Below the pieces are notes generated by a model. It was given only the letters and a program-made list of their open reading frames with translations. It was not told the origin of the DNA and did not search any database. The position numbers were made by a program, and so were the translations under genes. A stretch of 64,000 nucleotides of DNA, from positions 124,001-188,000 of the forward strand of contig NZ_MUFV01000001.1 in the NCBI RefSeq assembly GCF_002017875.1. Direction: 5' to 3'. Positions 22,376-36,234 of this stretch are shown here, in pieces; the stretch's first letter is position 1, and every line of letters begins with the position of its first letter. The DNA is from Deinococcus sp. LM3 (GTDB taxonomy: Bacteria; Deinococcota; Deinococci; Deinococcales; Deinococcaceae).

Positions 22376-23887
22376 TCAAGCGAGGTCGATGCTGAACGGC
22401 GTGGGGCGCGGCAGCACCCGCACGTGCGGCGACAGCACCGTCGGCCGGTCCTGCGCGCCGGTGGCCGGGGTGGCGGACGGAACTTCGAGGTTCAGGTCGA
22501 AGGCGGGAATGGGGTCGGGTAGCCCGGCGCGGCGCAGCAGCGTCAGCTGTCCGGTGTGGCCGTTGACGCGCACGAGCGCGCCGTCCTCCAGCCAGTCGGG
22601 GTGGGGTTCCGGCAGGGACACGGCGACCTGCCCGGCGCGGCGGGCCTGCGCGCCGAGCGGCGAGTGCAGGGTGCTAAGCGGCGCGAGCAGCGCGGCGGCG
22701 GCACCCAGGGCCGCGAGCTGGTGCGGCCAGGGTGGGCTGCCCAGCAGCAGGACCGCGCCGGGAGGGACGGGCGTGCCGGGCGTCCAGTGGCGCAGGCGGC
22801 CGTCGCGCACGCCGGGGGCCAGCGGCGCGGCGTTCAGCGTGCCGGTCGTGGCGGCAGTGGAGAGGGATGGGGCGGGGCGGGCGGGGGCGCCGTGAACTGT
22901 GGGGGCAGCGGCGCGGCGCGCGTGAATCAGGGCGTGCAGGTCGGCGCGGGGCAGGGTACCGTCGAGCGCGGCGATCAGTTCGTGTGGCGTGAGCCAGCGC
23001 GCGTCGGCGGTGCGGGAGAGCGCGCCGCGTTCCCGCAGTGTGGCGGCGGCGCTCACGGCGGCGCGCAGGGCGGCGCGGCGGGCGGTGGGCAGCGCGGCGT
23101 GGTACTCCGCCAGCGCCTGATGCTGACGCCGCGCCACGCGCAGGATCAGCAGGGCCGCCGCGCGGCGCGGACCGCTCAGGGTGGTGCGCAGCTGGTTCAG
23201 TGCGTGGTCCGGCGTGGCGGTGACCGGACCGTCCGGGACAGGCGCGCGGGCGGCCGGGCCGTCGCCGCGCAGCAGTTCCAGGTGCAGGGTGCCCGGGTCG
23301 TTCAGCCACGCGCGGGTGACCTGCCCCAGCAGCGCGGTTGCCAGCGCGGCGCCCAGCGGGGCGGGGTGCGCGGCGGCGCGGGCCAGGGCGTTCAGGGCGT
23401 CCCTCAGCCGGTCGGCAGGCGGGCAGTCGGTGGGCGGGTCTGCCCGGAGGGCGGCGGGGCGGGTGGCCCGCCACAGCAGCCGGGGTGTCCGGGCCAGCGT
23501 CCGCAGGGTCCGGGGCGCCGCCGGGGCGGAACCGGGCCCGGCCAGAGTTCCGGGCGCCCCGAGGATCTCGCGCAGCGCGCGGGCGACGGCGGGCGGGTGG
23601 GGGGCGGTCAGGGCGTCCAGGTGGGGGCCGTGCAGGTGGGGGCCCTGTTGCTGGGAGTCGGGTCGCAGCAGCCGCGCCGCGTATCCGGCCGGGTCCGGGT
23701 GTCCGAGCGCCGCACTCAGGCCCTGGGCGCGGGCGGCGTGCTCGTGGGCCAGCAGCGCGAACGGCAGGGTGCCGGGCGGCAGGGTCGGCTGGTCGTGCAG
23801 GGGCTGCCAGGCTGGATCGGCAGCGCCGGGGCCTGCGGGGCCGGGCAGGGTCGCGCAGGGGGAAGCGGCGGGGGGGTCGGGCATCAT
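22376..23887 (-). CDS. Protein with a degenerate PEP-utiliser mobile (swivelling-His) domain
   Basis: A 503-residue protein, very rich in Ala and Pro. The last ~120 residues (from APLAPGVRDGRLRHW through GALVRVNGHTGQLTLLRRAG) follow the layout of the swivelling histidine domain of PEP synthase and rifampin phosphotransferase: an opening SPG-like turn, an AALLAPL strand, an S-H-containing loop before AR, and a closing DGxxVxVNGxxG. The loop reads LSTLHSPLGAQAR instead of GGxxSHAAIxAR, so the phospho-accepting His is not in its usual place. No ATP-grasp domain precedes it. A good ribosome site (GAGGA) precedes ATG 23887. It may be an inactive scaffold; the function is unknown. Confidence 0.6.
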   Translation of the reverse strand: MMPDPPAASPCATLPGPAGPGAADPAWQPLHDQPTLPPGTLPFALLAHEHAARAQGLSAALGHPDPAGYAARLLRPDSQQQGPHLHGPHLDALTAPHPPAVARALREILGAPGTLAGPGSAPAAPRTLRTLARTPRLLWRATRPAALRADPPTDCPPADRLRDALNALARAAAHPAPLGAALATALLGQVTRAWLNDPGTLHLELLRGDGPAARAPVPDGPVTATPDHALNQLRTTLSGPRRAAALLILRVARRQHQALAEYHAALPTARRAALRAAVSAAATLRERGALSRTADARWLTPHELIAALDGTLPRADLHALIHARRAAAPTVHGAPARPAPSLSTAATTGTLNAAPLAPGVRDGRLRHWTPGTPVPPGAVLLLGSPPWPHQLAALGAAAALLAPLSTLHSPLGAQARRAGQVAVSLPEPHPDWLEDGALVRVNGHTGQLTLLRRAGLPDPIPAFDLNLEVPSATPATGAQDRPTVLSPHVRVLPRPTPFSIDLA

Positions 23888-24010
23888 GCGCTGTCCTCAT
23901 TGTGTTCACATCCGGTAGGTCAGCGCAAGCGGCCCTGCCACTCTTTCTCCTCCGCCCAGGCCACCTGTTCCGCCCCGTCCACCTGTTCCGCCCAGGCCCG
24001 CCTTCCCGCG

Positions 24011-24433
24011 TCAGTCCGGCGTGACCCCGGTGATCCGCAGCGGCACCCGCTGGCCGCCGGGCAGGTGGAACGCACCGAGCCGTCCGCTGCGCAGGTCCGC
24101 GATCAGGTACGGCACCTCGTAACTGGCGAGCCGCAGGTCCGTCTCGCTGGGTTCCTGCGGGCCGCGCGGGTGGCTGTGGTACAGCCCCACGAGGTCCAGT
24201 TCCTCGGCGCGCATGGCTTTCAGGGCGCGCAGCAGGGCGCGGGGTTCGGCAAGGTACTCCCGGTCCGGGCGCGGCGCGATGTTCGGCAGCGGGTACAGGG
24301 TCCGCACGTCCCAGACGGCCTTCAGGCCGCTGCCCTGGCGGCGTCCGCCGAGCGCGCCGACGCACTCGCGCGCCGGGTCCTGACGGGCGTGCGCCCACAA
24401 CGCGGCGTGCAGGGAGGCGGGCAGGTGCAGCAC
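24011..24433 (-). CDS. JAMM/MPN metalloprotease-fold protein
   Basis: A 140-residue single-domain protein with the JAMM zinc motif: Glu in ARECVGALGG, then HSHP and the downstream Ser and Asp of EPSETDLRLASYE. Such bacterial JAB proteins cleave isopeptide or C-terminal extensions of ubiquitin-like or sulfur-carrier proteins. The length matches the minimal fold. The start is GTG 24433, with CATAAT ending 6 bases upstream and GGAGGG in between, so it can start with or without a leader. Confidence 0.88.
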   Translation of the reverse strand: MLHLPASLHAALWAHARQDPARECVGALGGRRQGSGLKAVWDVRTLYPLPNIAPRPDREYLAEPRALLRALKAMRAEELDLVGLYHSHPRGPQEPSETDLRLASYEVPYLIADLRSGRLGAFHLPGGQRVPLRITGVTPD

Positions 24434-24439
24434 CCCTCC

Positions 24440-24445
24440 ATTATG
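24440..24445 (-). promoter_or_regulatory. -10 box of the JAMM gene
   Basis: CATAAT on the minus strand is followed by GGAGGG and the GTG at 24433. Confidence 0.5.
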
Positions 24446-24525
24446 CGCCCGCGCCCCGCCCGGAACGCGGCGTGAAATGCCGTGCTGGCCGCAGGCTTCC
24501 GCTGCCGGGCGTGCCGGGGATGGGG

Positions 24526-24531
24526 TACACT
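24526..24531 (+). promoter_or_regulatory. -10 box of ftsK (leaderless)
   Basis: TACACT is followed by GCGCCCC and the ATG at 24539. It selects this start rather than the GTG or ATG further upstream in the open frame. Confidence 0.6.
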
Positions 24532-24538
24532 GCGCCCC

Positions 24539-27952
<3,414 letters not shown>

Positions 27953-28007
27953 GTGTCCTGCCGCGCCGTTGAGCCCTGCACGCGCCGCTACGTGAAGTTC
28001 CCATGAG

Positions 28008-28035
28008 AGCCCCCCCAAAGACGGGGGCTTTTTCG
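28008..28035 (+). terminator. Rho-independent terminator of ftsK
   Basis: AGCCCCC pairs with GGGGGCT and is followed by TTTTCGTTT. It is the most canonical intrinsic terminator in the window. Confidence 0.9.
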
Positions 28036-28141
28036 TTTAGATCAATTGTCGGAAACCTTCCTGTAGTTGCATTCTGCCGCGTCGTGGTGAAGATTAAGTG
28101 CCGGACATACAGCACAACCCGATTTCTCCAGAGGTGATTTC

Positions 28142-29821
28142 ATGAAGAAGCAGACCAGCTTTATCACGCTCAGCCTGATGCTTGCCACGCCCGCCCTCGC
28201 CGGCGGCGCCGGTGCTCCCGCTGCACGCCCCGCCACGGCCGCCTGCCAGAACATCGCGCAGATCGTCATGGCCGACCCGAACTTCAGCACGCTGGCCACC
28301 GCCGTCGAGGCGGCCGGCCTGGGCCAGACCCTGATGGGCGGCCAGTACACGGTGTTCGCTCCCACCAACGCCGCCTTCGCCAAGCTGCCCAGCGACGCGC
28401 TCGCCATGGTCCTGAACGACCCGGCCCTGCTGCGCTCGGTGCTGCTGTACCACGTGGTTCCCGGCAAGGTCACCGCCAAGCAGGTCATGGGCATGTCCAT
28501 GGGCAAGACCGCGCAGGGCGGCTCGTTCATGGTCACGGTCAGCGGCGGCAAGGTCATGATCGATAACGCCACCGTCACCAAGGCCGACGTGATGGCCTGT
28601 AACGGCGTCGTGCACGTGATCGACACGGTCCTGATGCCCGCCATGGACACCGGCATGCAGCCCGCCGCACCCGCCGCCGCTGCGCCGGCCCCCGCGCCCG
28701 CCCCGGCCGCCACCGTGAGCGCCCCGACCGCCGCGGCCGCCACCGACATCATGAGCATCCCCGCCCTGCCCCAGGGCGGCGCGAGCATGACCACCACGAC
28801 CACCACCACGACCGAAACCGCGACCACGACGGAAACGACCACCGAGGCCAGCGGCGAGATGATGGCCGAGGGCACCACCCTGTACGACATGATCGTCGCC
28901 GACGAACGCTTCAGCACGCTGCGCGACCTGCTCAGCGACGCCGAACTGACCGAAGTGCTCATGAGCAACGACTACACCGTCTTCGCTCCCACCAACGCGG
29001 CCTTTGAGGGCGTGGACCCCGACCAGCTGGCCCTGATCGCCAGCAACCCCGACACCCTCAAGCAGGTGCTGCTGTACCACGTGGTCAGCGGCAAACTGAA
29101 CGCCGAGGACCTCAAGGCCGGCACCCAGCTGCGCAGCGCTGAGGGTGCCAGCCTCGACCTGTCCATGGAAGGCACGAGCGTCATGGTGAACACCGCCATG
29201 ATCGACGGCGCGGCTGTCACGGCCAGCAACGGCAACATCTTCGCCATCAACGAGGTGCTGCTGCCCGACACCCTGGTCCTGCCCGACCCGCCCACCGGCG
29301 AGGAAGTCATGACCGAGACCACCACGGACACGACCGCCGCGACCACGGCGACCACCACCACCGCCACTGTGACGACCACCCCGGCCGCCATGACCGGCAA
29401 CGCCCTGGTGGACGCCCTGAGCCAGCCGCAGTTCAGCACCCTGCTGAGCCTGGTGCAGAAGGCCGATCTGGTCGGTGCGCTGACCGCCGCCGACGTGACC
29501 GTCTTCGCCCCCACCAACGACGCCTTCGCTAAGGTCCCCCAGGCCACCCTGGACGCCCTGATGGCCGACCCCGCCAAACTCAAGCAGGTCCTGACGTACC
29601 ACGTCGTGGCCGGCCGCGTGGTCGACGACGGCCTGAAGGTCGCGCAGCTGCGCTCGCTCGAGGGCAGCTCCATCGACCTGAAAGCCAACGGCACCACCTA
29701 CACCGTCGGGAACCTCAGTGCCGCCAGCGCCGTCGGCAGCACCGTCGCCAACCGCATTGACGCGGGCACCAGCGTGATCTACCCCATCGACATGGTCATG
29801 CTGCCCCCCACCCTGCAGTAA
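28142..29821 (+). CDS. Secreted protein with three fasciclin (FAS1) domains
   Basis: A 559-residue secreted adhesion-type protein. A signal peptide (MKKQTSFITLSLMLATPALAG) is followed by three FAS1 domains at about residues 36-180, 240-385 and 420-559, each with the H1 motif YTVFAPTNAAF (third: VTVFAPTNDAF) and the H2 motif LLYHVV (third: LTYHVV). The linkers are Ala/Pro-rich then Thr-rich, with runs of Thr broken by Glu and Ala, as in surface-exposed flexible spacers. Domain 1 has two Cys that could form a disulfide. AGAGGTG upstream of ATG supports the start. It is a single-gene unit ended by a very long hairpin. Confidence 0.93.
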   Translation: MKKQTSFITLSLMLATPALAGGAGAPAARPATAACQNIAQIVMADPNFSTLATAVEAAGLGQTLMGGQYTVFAPTNAAFAKLPSDALAMVLNDPALLRSVLLYHVVPGKVTAKQVMGMSMGKTAQGGSFMVTVSGGKVMIDNATVTKADVMACNGVVHVIDTVLMPAMDTGMQPAAPAAAAPAPAPAPAATVSAPTAAAATDIMSIPALPQGGASMTTTTTTTTETATTTETTTEASGEMMAEGTTLYDMIVADERFSTLRDLLSDAELTEVLMSNDYTVFAPTNAAFEGVDPDQLALIASNPDTLKQVLLYHVVSGKLNAEDLKAGTQLRSAEGASLDLSMEGTSVMVNTAMIDGAAVTASNGNIFAINEVLLPDTLVLPDPPTGEEVMTETTTDTTAATTATTTTATVTTTPAAMTGNALVDALSQPQFSTLLSLVQKADLVGALTAADVTVFAPTNDAFAKVPQATLDALMADPAKLKQVLTYHVVAGRVVDDGLKVAQLRSLEGSSIDLKANGTTYTVGNLSAASAVGSTVANRIDAGTSVIYPIDMVMLPPTLQ

Positions 29822-29828
29822 GCCCCAC

Positions 29829-29872
29829 CAGAAGGGCCGCGCTTCCCACAGACGGGAAGCGCGGCCCTTCTG
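29829..29872. terminator. Long hairpin terminator after the FAS1 gene
   Basis: A perfect 19-bp stem (CAGAAGGGCCGCGCTTCCC and its complement) with a 6-base loop ACAGAC and no T tail. It sits between convergent genes and touches the truncated repeat copy on its right. Confidence 0.85.
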
Positions 29873-29972
29873 CCCGGAACCCGCTTCTCTCCTACTGTGC
29901 GGGGCAGCTCTACGGGTCGCGTCCGCTCGGATTGAATGGTTCTGGCCAACCATTCAATCGGAGTCCGTTTCA
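29873..29972 (-). repeat. TGA-flanked element, truncated long-class copy; supplies stop of phosphoesterase
   Basis: Only the hairpin-1 half remains (minus strand: TGAAACGGACTCCG ... AAGCGGGTTCCGGG). Hairpin 1 is a different perfect stem here: TTGAATGGTT pairs with AACCATTCAA around GGCCAG. The TGA is the stop codon of the phosphoesterase gene. Confidence 0.85.
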
Positions 29973-30824
29973 GTGAACCGCTTCGGCTGGCTGGAGGGTC
30001 TGGAAGGCCTGCCAGCTGGCTGGGCCGCGCGGGTGGCCCTCCTGCTCGGTCCAGGCCCAGTACGGCGTGTACAGGCTGCGGGCGGTCAGGACCTCCTGGC
30101 GGAAGATCTCGGCGCTCAGGCCAGTGCTCAGCAGGCCGCTGCTCTCGAAGCGGGACAGGACGCCCGCGCGGTCGTACGGCACCAGGCGGGGCGTGACCTG
30201 CCAGCCGCGCGGCGTGGCGTCCAGCAGCAGGTACTGGGCGCGCGGGTCTCCGGTGGCGGGCGATCCGACCGAGCCGGTATTCAGGACCCGTGTGCCGTCG
30301 ATCACGGCGTTCACCGGGCGGTGAATGTGCGACCCGATCAGGACGCCGTACTCGCGGCCGTCCGGGGCGCGGCGCAGCGCCTGCACGCGCTCCGGGGCGC
30401 TGCGGTCGCTGAGGCTCTCGCGGTAGTGCTCGGCGGTGCCGTGGGCGATCAGGATGTCCGGCAGGCCGGGTTCGCGCAGCGTGAGGGTCATGGGCCAGTC
30501 GGCCGGGGTGTGCAGCAGGCCCGCCCGGTCGAGTTGCGCGGCACTCCAGTCGGTGGCGCCCCAGAAAGGGTCCGTGAACCAGTCGGCCGGCAGGGCCTCA
30601 CTGCGGGCCTGCCACAACCGCAGCAGATCGTCGTGGTTGCCCAGCGTGAACGTCACGTCCGGGCGGTCCAGCAGGGTCCGCAGGACCTGCACGGAGTCCG
30701 GGCCGCGGTTGACCACGTCGCCGTTCACGATCAGCCGCTCGGCCCCGCGCTGCCGGGCGTCGCGCAGAACGGCGTTCAGGGCGTCCGCGTTCCCGTGAAT
30801 GTCTGCCAGGATCGCCAGTCTCAT
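29970..30824 (-). CDS. Metallophosphoesterase (calcineurin-like, YfcE/PrpE-type)
   Basis: A 284-residue two-metal phosphoesterase. The motifs, in order, are LADIHGN (DxH), VNGDVVNRGPDS (GDxxxRG), LGNHDD (GNHD), ILIAHGT and IGSHIHRP (GHxH variant), with NTGSVGSP in the usual place. Substrates in this family range from phosphoproteins and Ap4A to cyclic nucleotides, and none is indicated. The start at 30824 is chosen because the ATG four codons upstream overlaps the likely -10 box TAGAAT. Its stop codon TGA (29970-29972) is supplied by the repeat element. Confidence 0.88.
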   Translation of the reverse strand: MRLAILADIHGNADALNAVLRDARQRGAERLIVNGDVVNRGPDSVQVLRTLLDRPDVTFTLGNHDDLLRLWQARSEALPADWFTDPFWGATDWSAAQLDRAGLLHTPADWPMTLTLREPGLPDILIAHGTAEHYRESLSDRSAPERVQALRRAPDGREYGVLIGSHIHRPVNAVIDGTRVLNTGSVGSPATGDPRAQYLLLDATPRGWQVTPRLVPYDRAGVLSRFESSGLLSTGLSAEIFRQEVLTARSLYTPYWAWTEQEGHPRGPASWQAFQTLQPAEAVH

Positions 30825-30870
30825 CTCGCGCGGCATTCTAGAGCCGCGCCGCCATCCGGACGGGAAGGAA

Positions 30871-30910
30871 GGCGGGAATCGGCCGGGCTGTGCGCCCGCC
30901 GGTTCCCGCC
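30871..30910 (-). terminator. Hairpin terminator after the ABC-2 permease gene
   Basis: GGCGGGAATCGGCCGGGC can pair with GCCCGCCGGTTCCCGCC with one bulge and one G-U pair. It separates the exporter operon from the phosphoesterase gene on the minus strand. Confidence 0.7.
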
Positions 30911-30935
30911 TCTGGTGCCGTTGCGCCGCCCAGGT

Positions 30936-32205
30936 TCAGTTGCGGAAGATGACTTCCTCACGTCCGAAGGAGCGCAGGGCCAGCAGGCTGAGCAGCAGCG
31001 CGGCGAGCAGGTTCGCGCCGATGGCTATCAGCGCGTGCGACGGGACGGCCGCGCCGCGCACGGTTTCCAGGATGGCGATCATGCCGCCGATGACCGGCAC
31101 GGCATACACGCCCAGCCCGAAGGTCAGGAAGTCCGCGAACTGCAGCATCACGGCCGGCAGGACCACCAGCATGGTGATGGGCGCGATGTACGTCTGCGCC
31201 TCCTTGAAGGTGCGGGCGTAGATGCCGACCGCAATCAGCAGGGCGCTGATGATCAGCGCGGCGCTCGCGGCGATGCCGAGCAGGGTCAGCAGACTGCCGG
31301 GGTTCAGGGTGAGCTGGCCGCCCATGCTGCCGGTCAGAGCGGCGGTCGCGTCGGGTTGCCGCTGCAGGTACAGGCGCATGGCGAGGCCGCTGAGCAGGAA
31401 CCCGGCGACGCTGAAGGCCGCGCTGGTCAGGGCGGTGAGGGTGGTGGCCAGCAGTTTCCCCGCGACGACCTCGGCGCGGCGCACCGGGGAGACCAGCAGG
31501 CTTTCCAGGGTACCGCGTTCCTTCTCGCCGGCGGTGGCGTCCACGGCGGTCGCCATCGCGCCGGACAGGATGAACTGCAGCATCAGCATGGGGATCAGGA
31601 AGGCCAGCTGGCCGCTGCGCTGCTCCTGGGCGGTGCTGGCGTCCACGGGTTTCACGGTGATGGTCTGCAGGACGTTCTCGTTCAGGCCCTGTTCGTCCAG
31701 GCGTTGCACGGCCAGGGTGCGGTTGTAGCTGTCGATGACGTCCGTGACCTTGGAGTACGCGCCGGTCTGGGCGCGCAGGTTGCCCAGCTTGGCGTGCAGT
31801 TCCAGGGTGCCCTGGCCGGCCCCGGCGCGGTCCGGCAGGGATGCGGGGACGCGCAGGGCGGCGTCCACGTCGCCGCTCTGCACGGCGGCCTGCGGGTCGC
31901 TGACGGGCACCAGGGTCACGCCGGCGCGCACGACCGTGCCGTCCGGGAGTTTCTCGTCGCGTTCCAGCGCGGCGCGCAGCGTGGCGGGCAGCGGGCCGCT
32001 CACGCCGATGGTCTGGCGTTCCTGCTGCTGACCGCCGATGAAGCTGCCCAGCATCAGCGGCAGGCCCAGCGTGAACAGCGGAATCAGGATCAGGGGCATC
32101 AGGATGGTGGCGTTCAGGGTGCGGCGGTCGCGCAGGGTGGCGAGCAGGTCGCGGGCGGCGACCTCCCAGACCATCGCGCGGCGCAGGCCCCGGCGGGCGG
32201 GACGC

Positions 32206-32213
<8 letters not shown>
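30936..32213 (-). CDS. ABC-2 type exporter permease, NatB-like
   Basis: A 425-residue membrane protein of the NatB/ABC-2 class. One membrane segment lies near residues 34-57 (NATILMPLILIPLFTLGLPLML), followed by an extracytoplasmic domain (about 60-215). Five or more membrane segments make up the C-terminal half, including QLAFLIPMLMLQFILSGAM. The coupling helix GEKERGTLESLLVSPVRR is typical of the family. It overlaps the ATPase gene by 8 bases and would form an exporter with it; NatAB pairs export Na+ or small toxic compounds. Confidence 0.9.
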
Positions 32214-33084
<871 letters not shown>

Positions 33085-33602
33085 GAACCTCCCACGGTGC
33101 AGGGCAGGCGGCGTGGCCGGAACAGACGCCGGAACCGCCGCCGCCCTGAACCCTGTGTGTACGCCTGTCCTTACGCGCCTCGTATCCGTTTGGTTGCCAG
33201 GATTACAAACGGCGCGCAGAGGTACGGACCACCCGGCGGGGCGTTCCACTTCATAGGACGCCCCTGAAGATCAAGCCCCCCGTCACCTCATGCAACATGA
33301 GAGAAAATCTGTAACAATGGGAAAGTTGCGCTACCAGGCGCACCCTGCCCTGAAAGTTACACCCGGTCCATCCGGCGACCACTTCCCTGGAGCGTTCCCC
33401 AGAGCGTCCGATTTCCTTACCGTTCTTCCCGTGACAGCCGGCCATCCCCCGCCCGCTCAGGGCACCCTCATCGGCGCAGGTTCAGATCAATGCAGCAGCG
33501 GTCACGGCCCCACAGGCACGCGCCGCCACCATGCCCAACCCACCCAGTTCCAGCGCGCCGGTCACGCCCCGTGTCCGCCGCCCACACCACCCGGAGGCAC
33601 GC
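33085..33602. other. 518-base region without a gene, between divergent units
   Basis: It holds the upstream region of the exporter operon (minus strand) and of the winged-helix gene (plus strand). It contains the inverted repeat at 33287-33301 and an AT-richer patch around 33296-33325. No convincing ORF or RNA gene was seen; an in-frame extension of the winged-helix gene back to 33531 has no ribosome site. Confidence 0.5.
33287..33301. promoter_or_regulatory. Inverted repeat CTCATG-CAA-CATGAG
   Basis: A perfect 6-bp inverted repeat with a 3-base spacer lies between the divergent exporter and winged-helix genes. It could be an operator; nothing ties it to a specific regulator. Confidence 0.4.
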
Positions 33603-34109
33603 ATGTTCAATCCCCCCACCCTCGAAGACCTGCAGGAAACCCGCCGCGCCAACGAGAAACTCGTCCTGAAGGCGCTGGAAAGCAAGCCCGAATGGGTCGA
33701 GACCGAACTCGCCAAGACCACCGGCCTGGCCCTGTCGCACCTGCGCGCCGCGCTGGCCAGCCTGCTCGACCAGGGCCGCGTGCGCCGCCTGCCCGGCACC
33801 GGCACCCGCGCCGTGTACGGACTGGCGGACCCCGGTCTGGCCGACGTGCCCGCCACGCCCCTGACGAGCGACGCCAAGCGCGTCCGTGACTACCTCGAGG
33901 GCCGCGCCGACAGCGCCCTGTACATGAGCGACCAGCTGCGCATGACCCGCGAGGACGTCATGACCGCCCTGAGCCTCCTGAACGCGCACGGCATGATCAC
34001 CTGCACCTTCGTGGGCAGCCTCGTGATCTTCCGCCTGAAAGAAACCCAGGCGCTCGGCACCGAGCAGGCCGCGCCCGCCGCGACCGGCAAGAAGAAACAG
34101 GTCGCCTGA
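33603..34109 (+). CDS. Predicted double winged-helix DNA-binding protein
   Basis: A 168-residue protein with two consecutive winged-helix-like halves. The first, residues about 15-80 (KLVLKALESKPEWVETELAK, then LSHLRAALASLLDQGRVRRL), and the second, about 90-145 (KRVRDYLEGRADSALYMSDQL, then TREDVMTALSLLNAHGMITC), each consist of a helix-turn-helix plus a wing. A Lys-rich tail ends the protein. I recognise no named family; a role in transcription or DNA metabolism is inferred only from the fold. GGAGG 5 bases before ATG 33603 decides the start. Confidence 0.7.
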   Translation: MFNPPTLEDLQETRRANEKLVLKALESKPEWVETELAKTTGLALSHLRAALASLLDQGRVRRLPGTGTRAVYGLADPGLADVPATPLTSDAKRVRDYLEGRADSALYMSDQLRMTREDVMTALSLLNAHGMITCTFVGSLVIFRLKETQALGTEQAAPAATGKKKQVA

Positions 34110-34116
34110 CCCGGAC

Positions 34117-34156
34117 CAGAGGGCCGGTCTTCCCACGCGGGAGGGCCGGCCCTCTG
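34117..34156 (+). terminator. Hairpin terminator after the winged-helix gene
   Basis: The outer arm CAGAGGGCCGG pairs perfectly with CCGGCCCTCTG, and inner bases extend the stem with two mismatches. Confidence 0.75.
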
Positions 34157-34217
34157 CCGTGTCTGGTGGCGCGCAGTCCGTGACGCTCCGCTGACGGTCA
34201 CGCTGCGGGGCGTTTGG

Positions 34218-34223
34218 TATCCT
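34218..34223 (+). promoter_or_regulatory. -10 box of the cyclic-di-AMP receptor gene
   Basis: TATCCT is followed by CGGGGGT and the ATG at 34231, fitting a leaderless message. Confidence 0.55.
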
Positions 34224-34230
34224 CGGGGGT

Positions 34231-34560
34231 ATGAAGCTTGTGCTCGCCGTGATTCAGGACGCCGACGCGACCGCGCTGGTCCGCGTCCTGTCCCAGAATG
34301 CCTTTGAAGTCACGAAACTCGCCAGTACCGGCGGTTTCCTGCGCGAAGGCAACACCACCCTGATGATCGGCGTGGACGACACGCGCCTGGACGAACTCAA
34401 ACGCCACGTGCAACGCACCTGCCGCACCCGCACCCGCCTCGTCGCCCCCAGCGTCCCCATGGGCGAGCAGAACGAGGGCCTGGTCGGCGACCCGGTCGAG
34501 GTGCCGGTCGGCGGGGCCGTCATGTTCGTCATGGGCGTGCAGGAATTCATCAAGGTGTGA
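34231..34560 (+). CDS. Cyclic-di-AMP receptor, PstA/DarA-like
   Basis: A 109-residue PII-like signalling protein. The sequence closely follows the DarA/PstA pattern: MKLVLAVIQDADATALVRVL, then FEVTKLASTGGFLREGNTTL and LMIGVDD, where the TGGFLREGNT loop contacts the ligand, and the late GGAVMFVMGVQEFIKV strand. These proteins form trimers that bind cyclic-di-AMP between subunits; their downstream partner is unknown. It ends at a large bidirectional hairpin facing release factor 3. Confidence 0.93.
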   Translation: MKLVLAVIQDADATALVRVLSQNAFEVTKLASTGGFLREGNTTLMIGVDDTRLDELKRHVQRTCRTRTRLVAPSVPMGEQNEGLVGDPVEVPVGGAVMFVMGVQEFIKV

Positions 34561-34573
34561 TGCCCGGTTGAAG

Positions 34574-34631
34574 GTTGAAAGTCGATGGTTGATGGTCGGT
34601 TCCTCACCTCCATCAACCATCGACTTTCAAC
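34574..34631. terminator. 22-bp hairpin terminator, GATGGTTGATGG family
   Basis: A perfect 22-bp stem (left arm 34574-34595, right arm 34610-34631) with a 14-base loop lies between convergent genes. The core TCGATGGTTGATGG is shared with copies at 3441 and 53877. Confidence 0.85.
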
Positions 34632-34635
34632 TTGT

Positions 34636-36234
<1,599 letters not shown>

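Noticed and set aside
22556..24475. Alternative plus- and minus-strand frames over the PEP-utiliser-like and JAMM genes
   Set aside because: These frames have Arg/Gly-rich low-complexity products. The chosen minus-strand frames show the JAMM motif and the swivel-domain layout and have ribosome sites.
30825..30836. Start of the first phosphoesterase four codons upstream (MPREM)
   Set aside because: That ATG overlaps the probable -10 box TAGAAT, so it would not be in the transcript.
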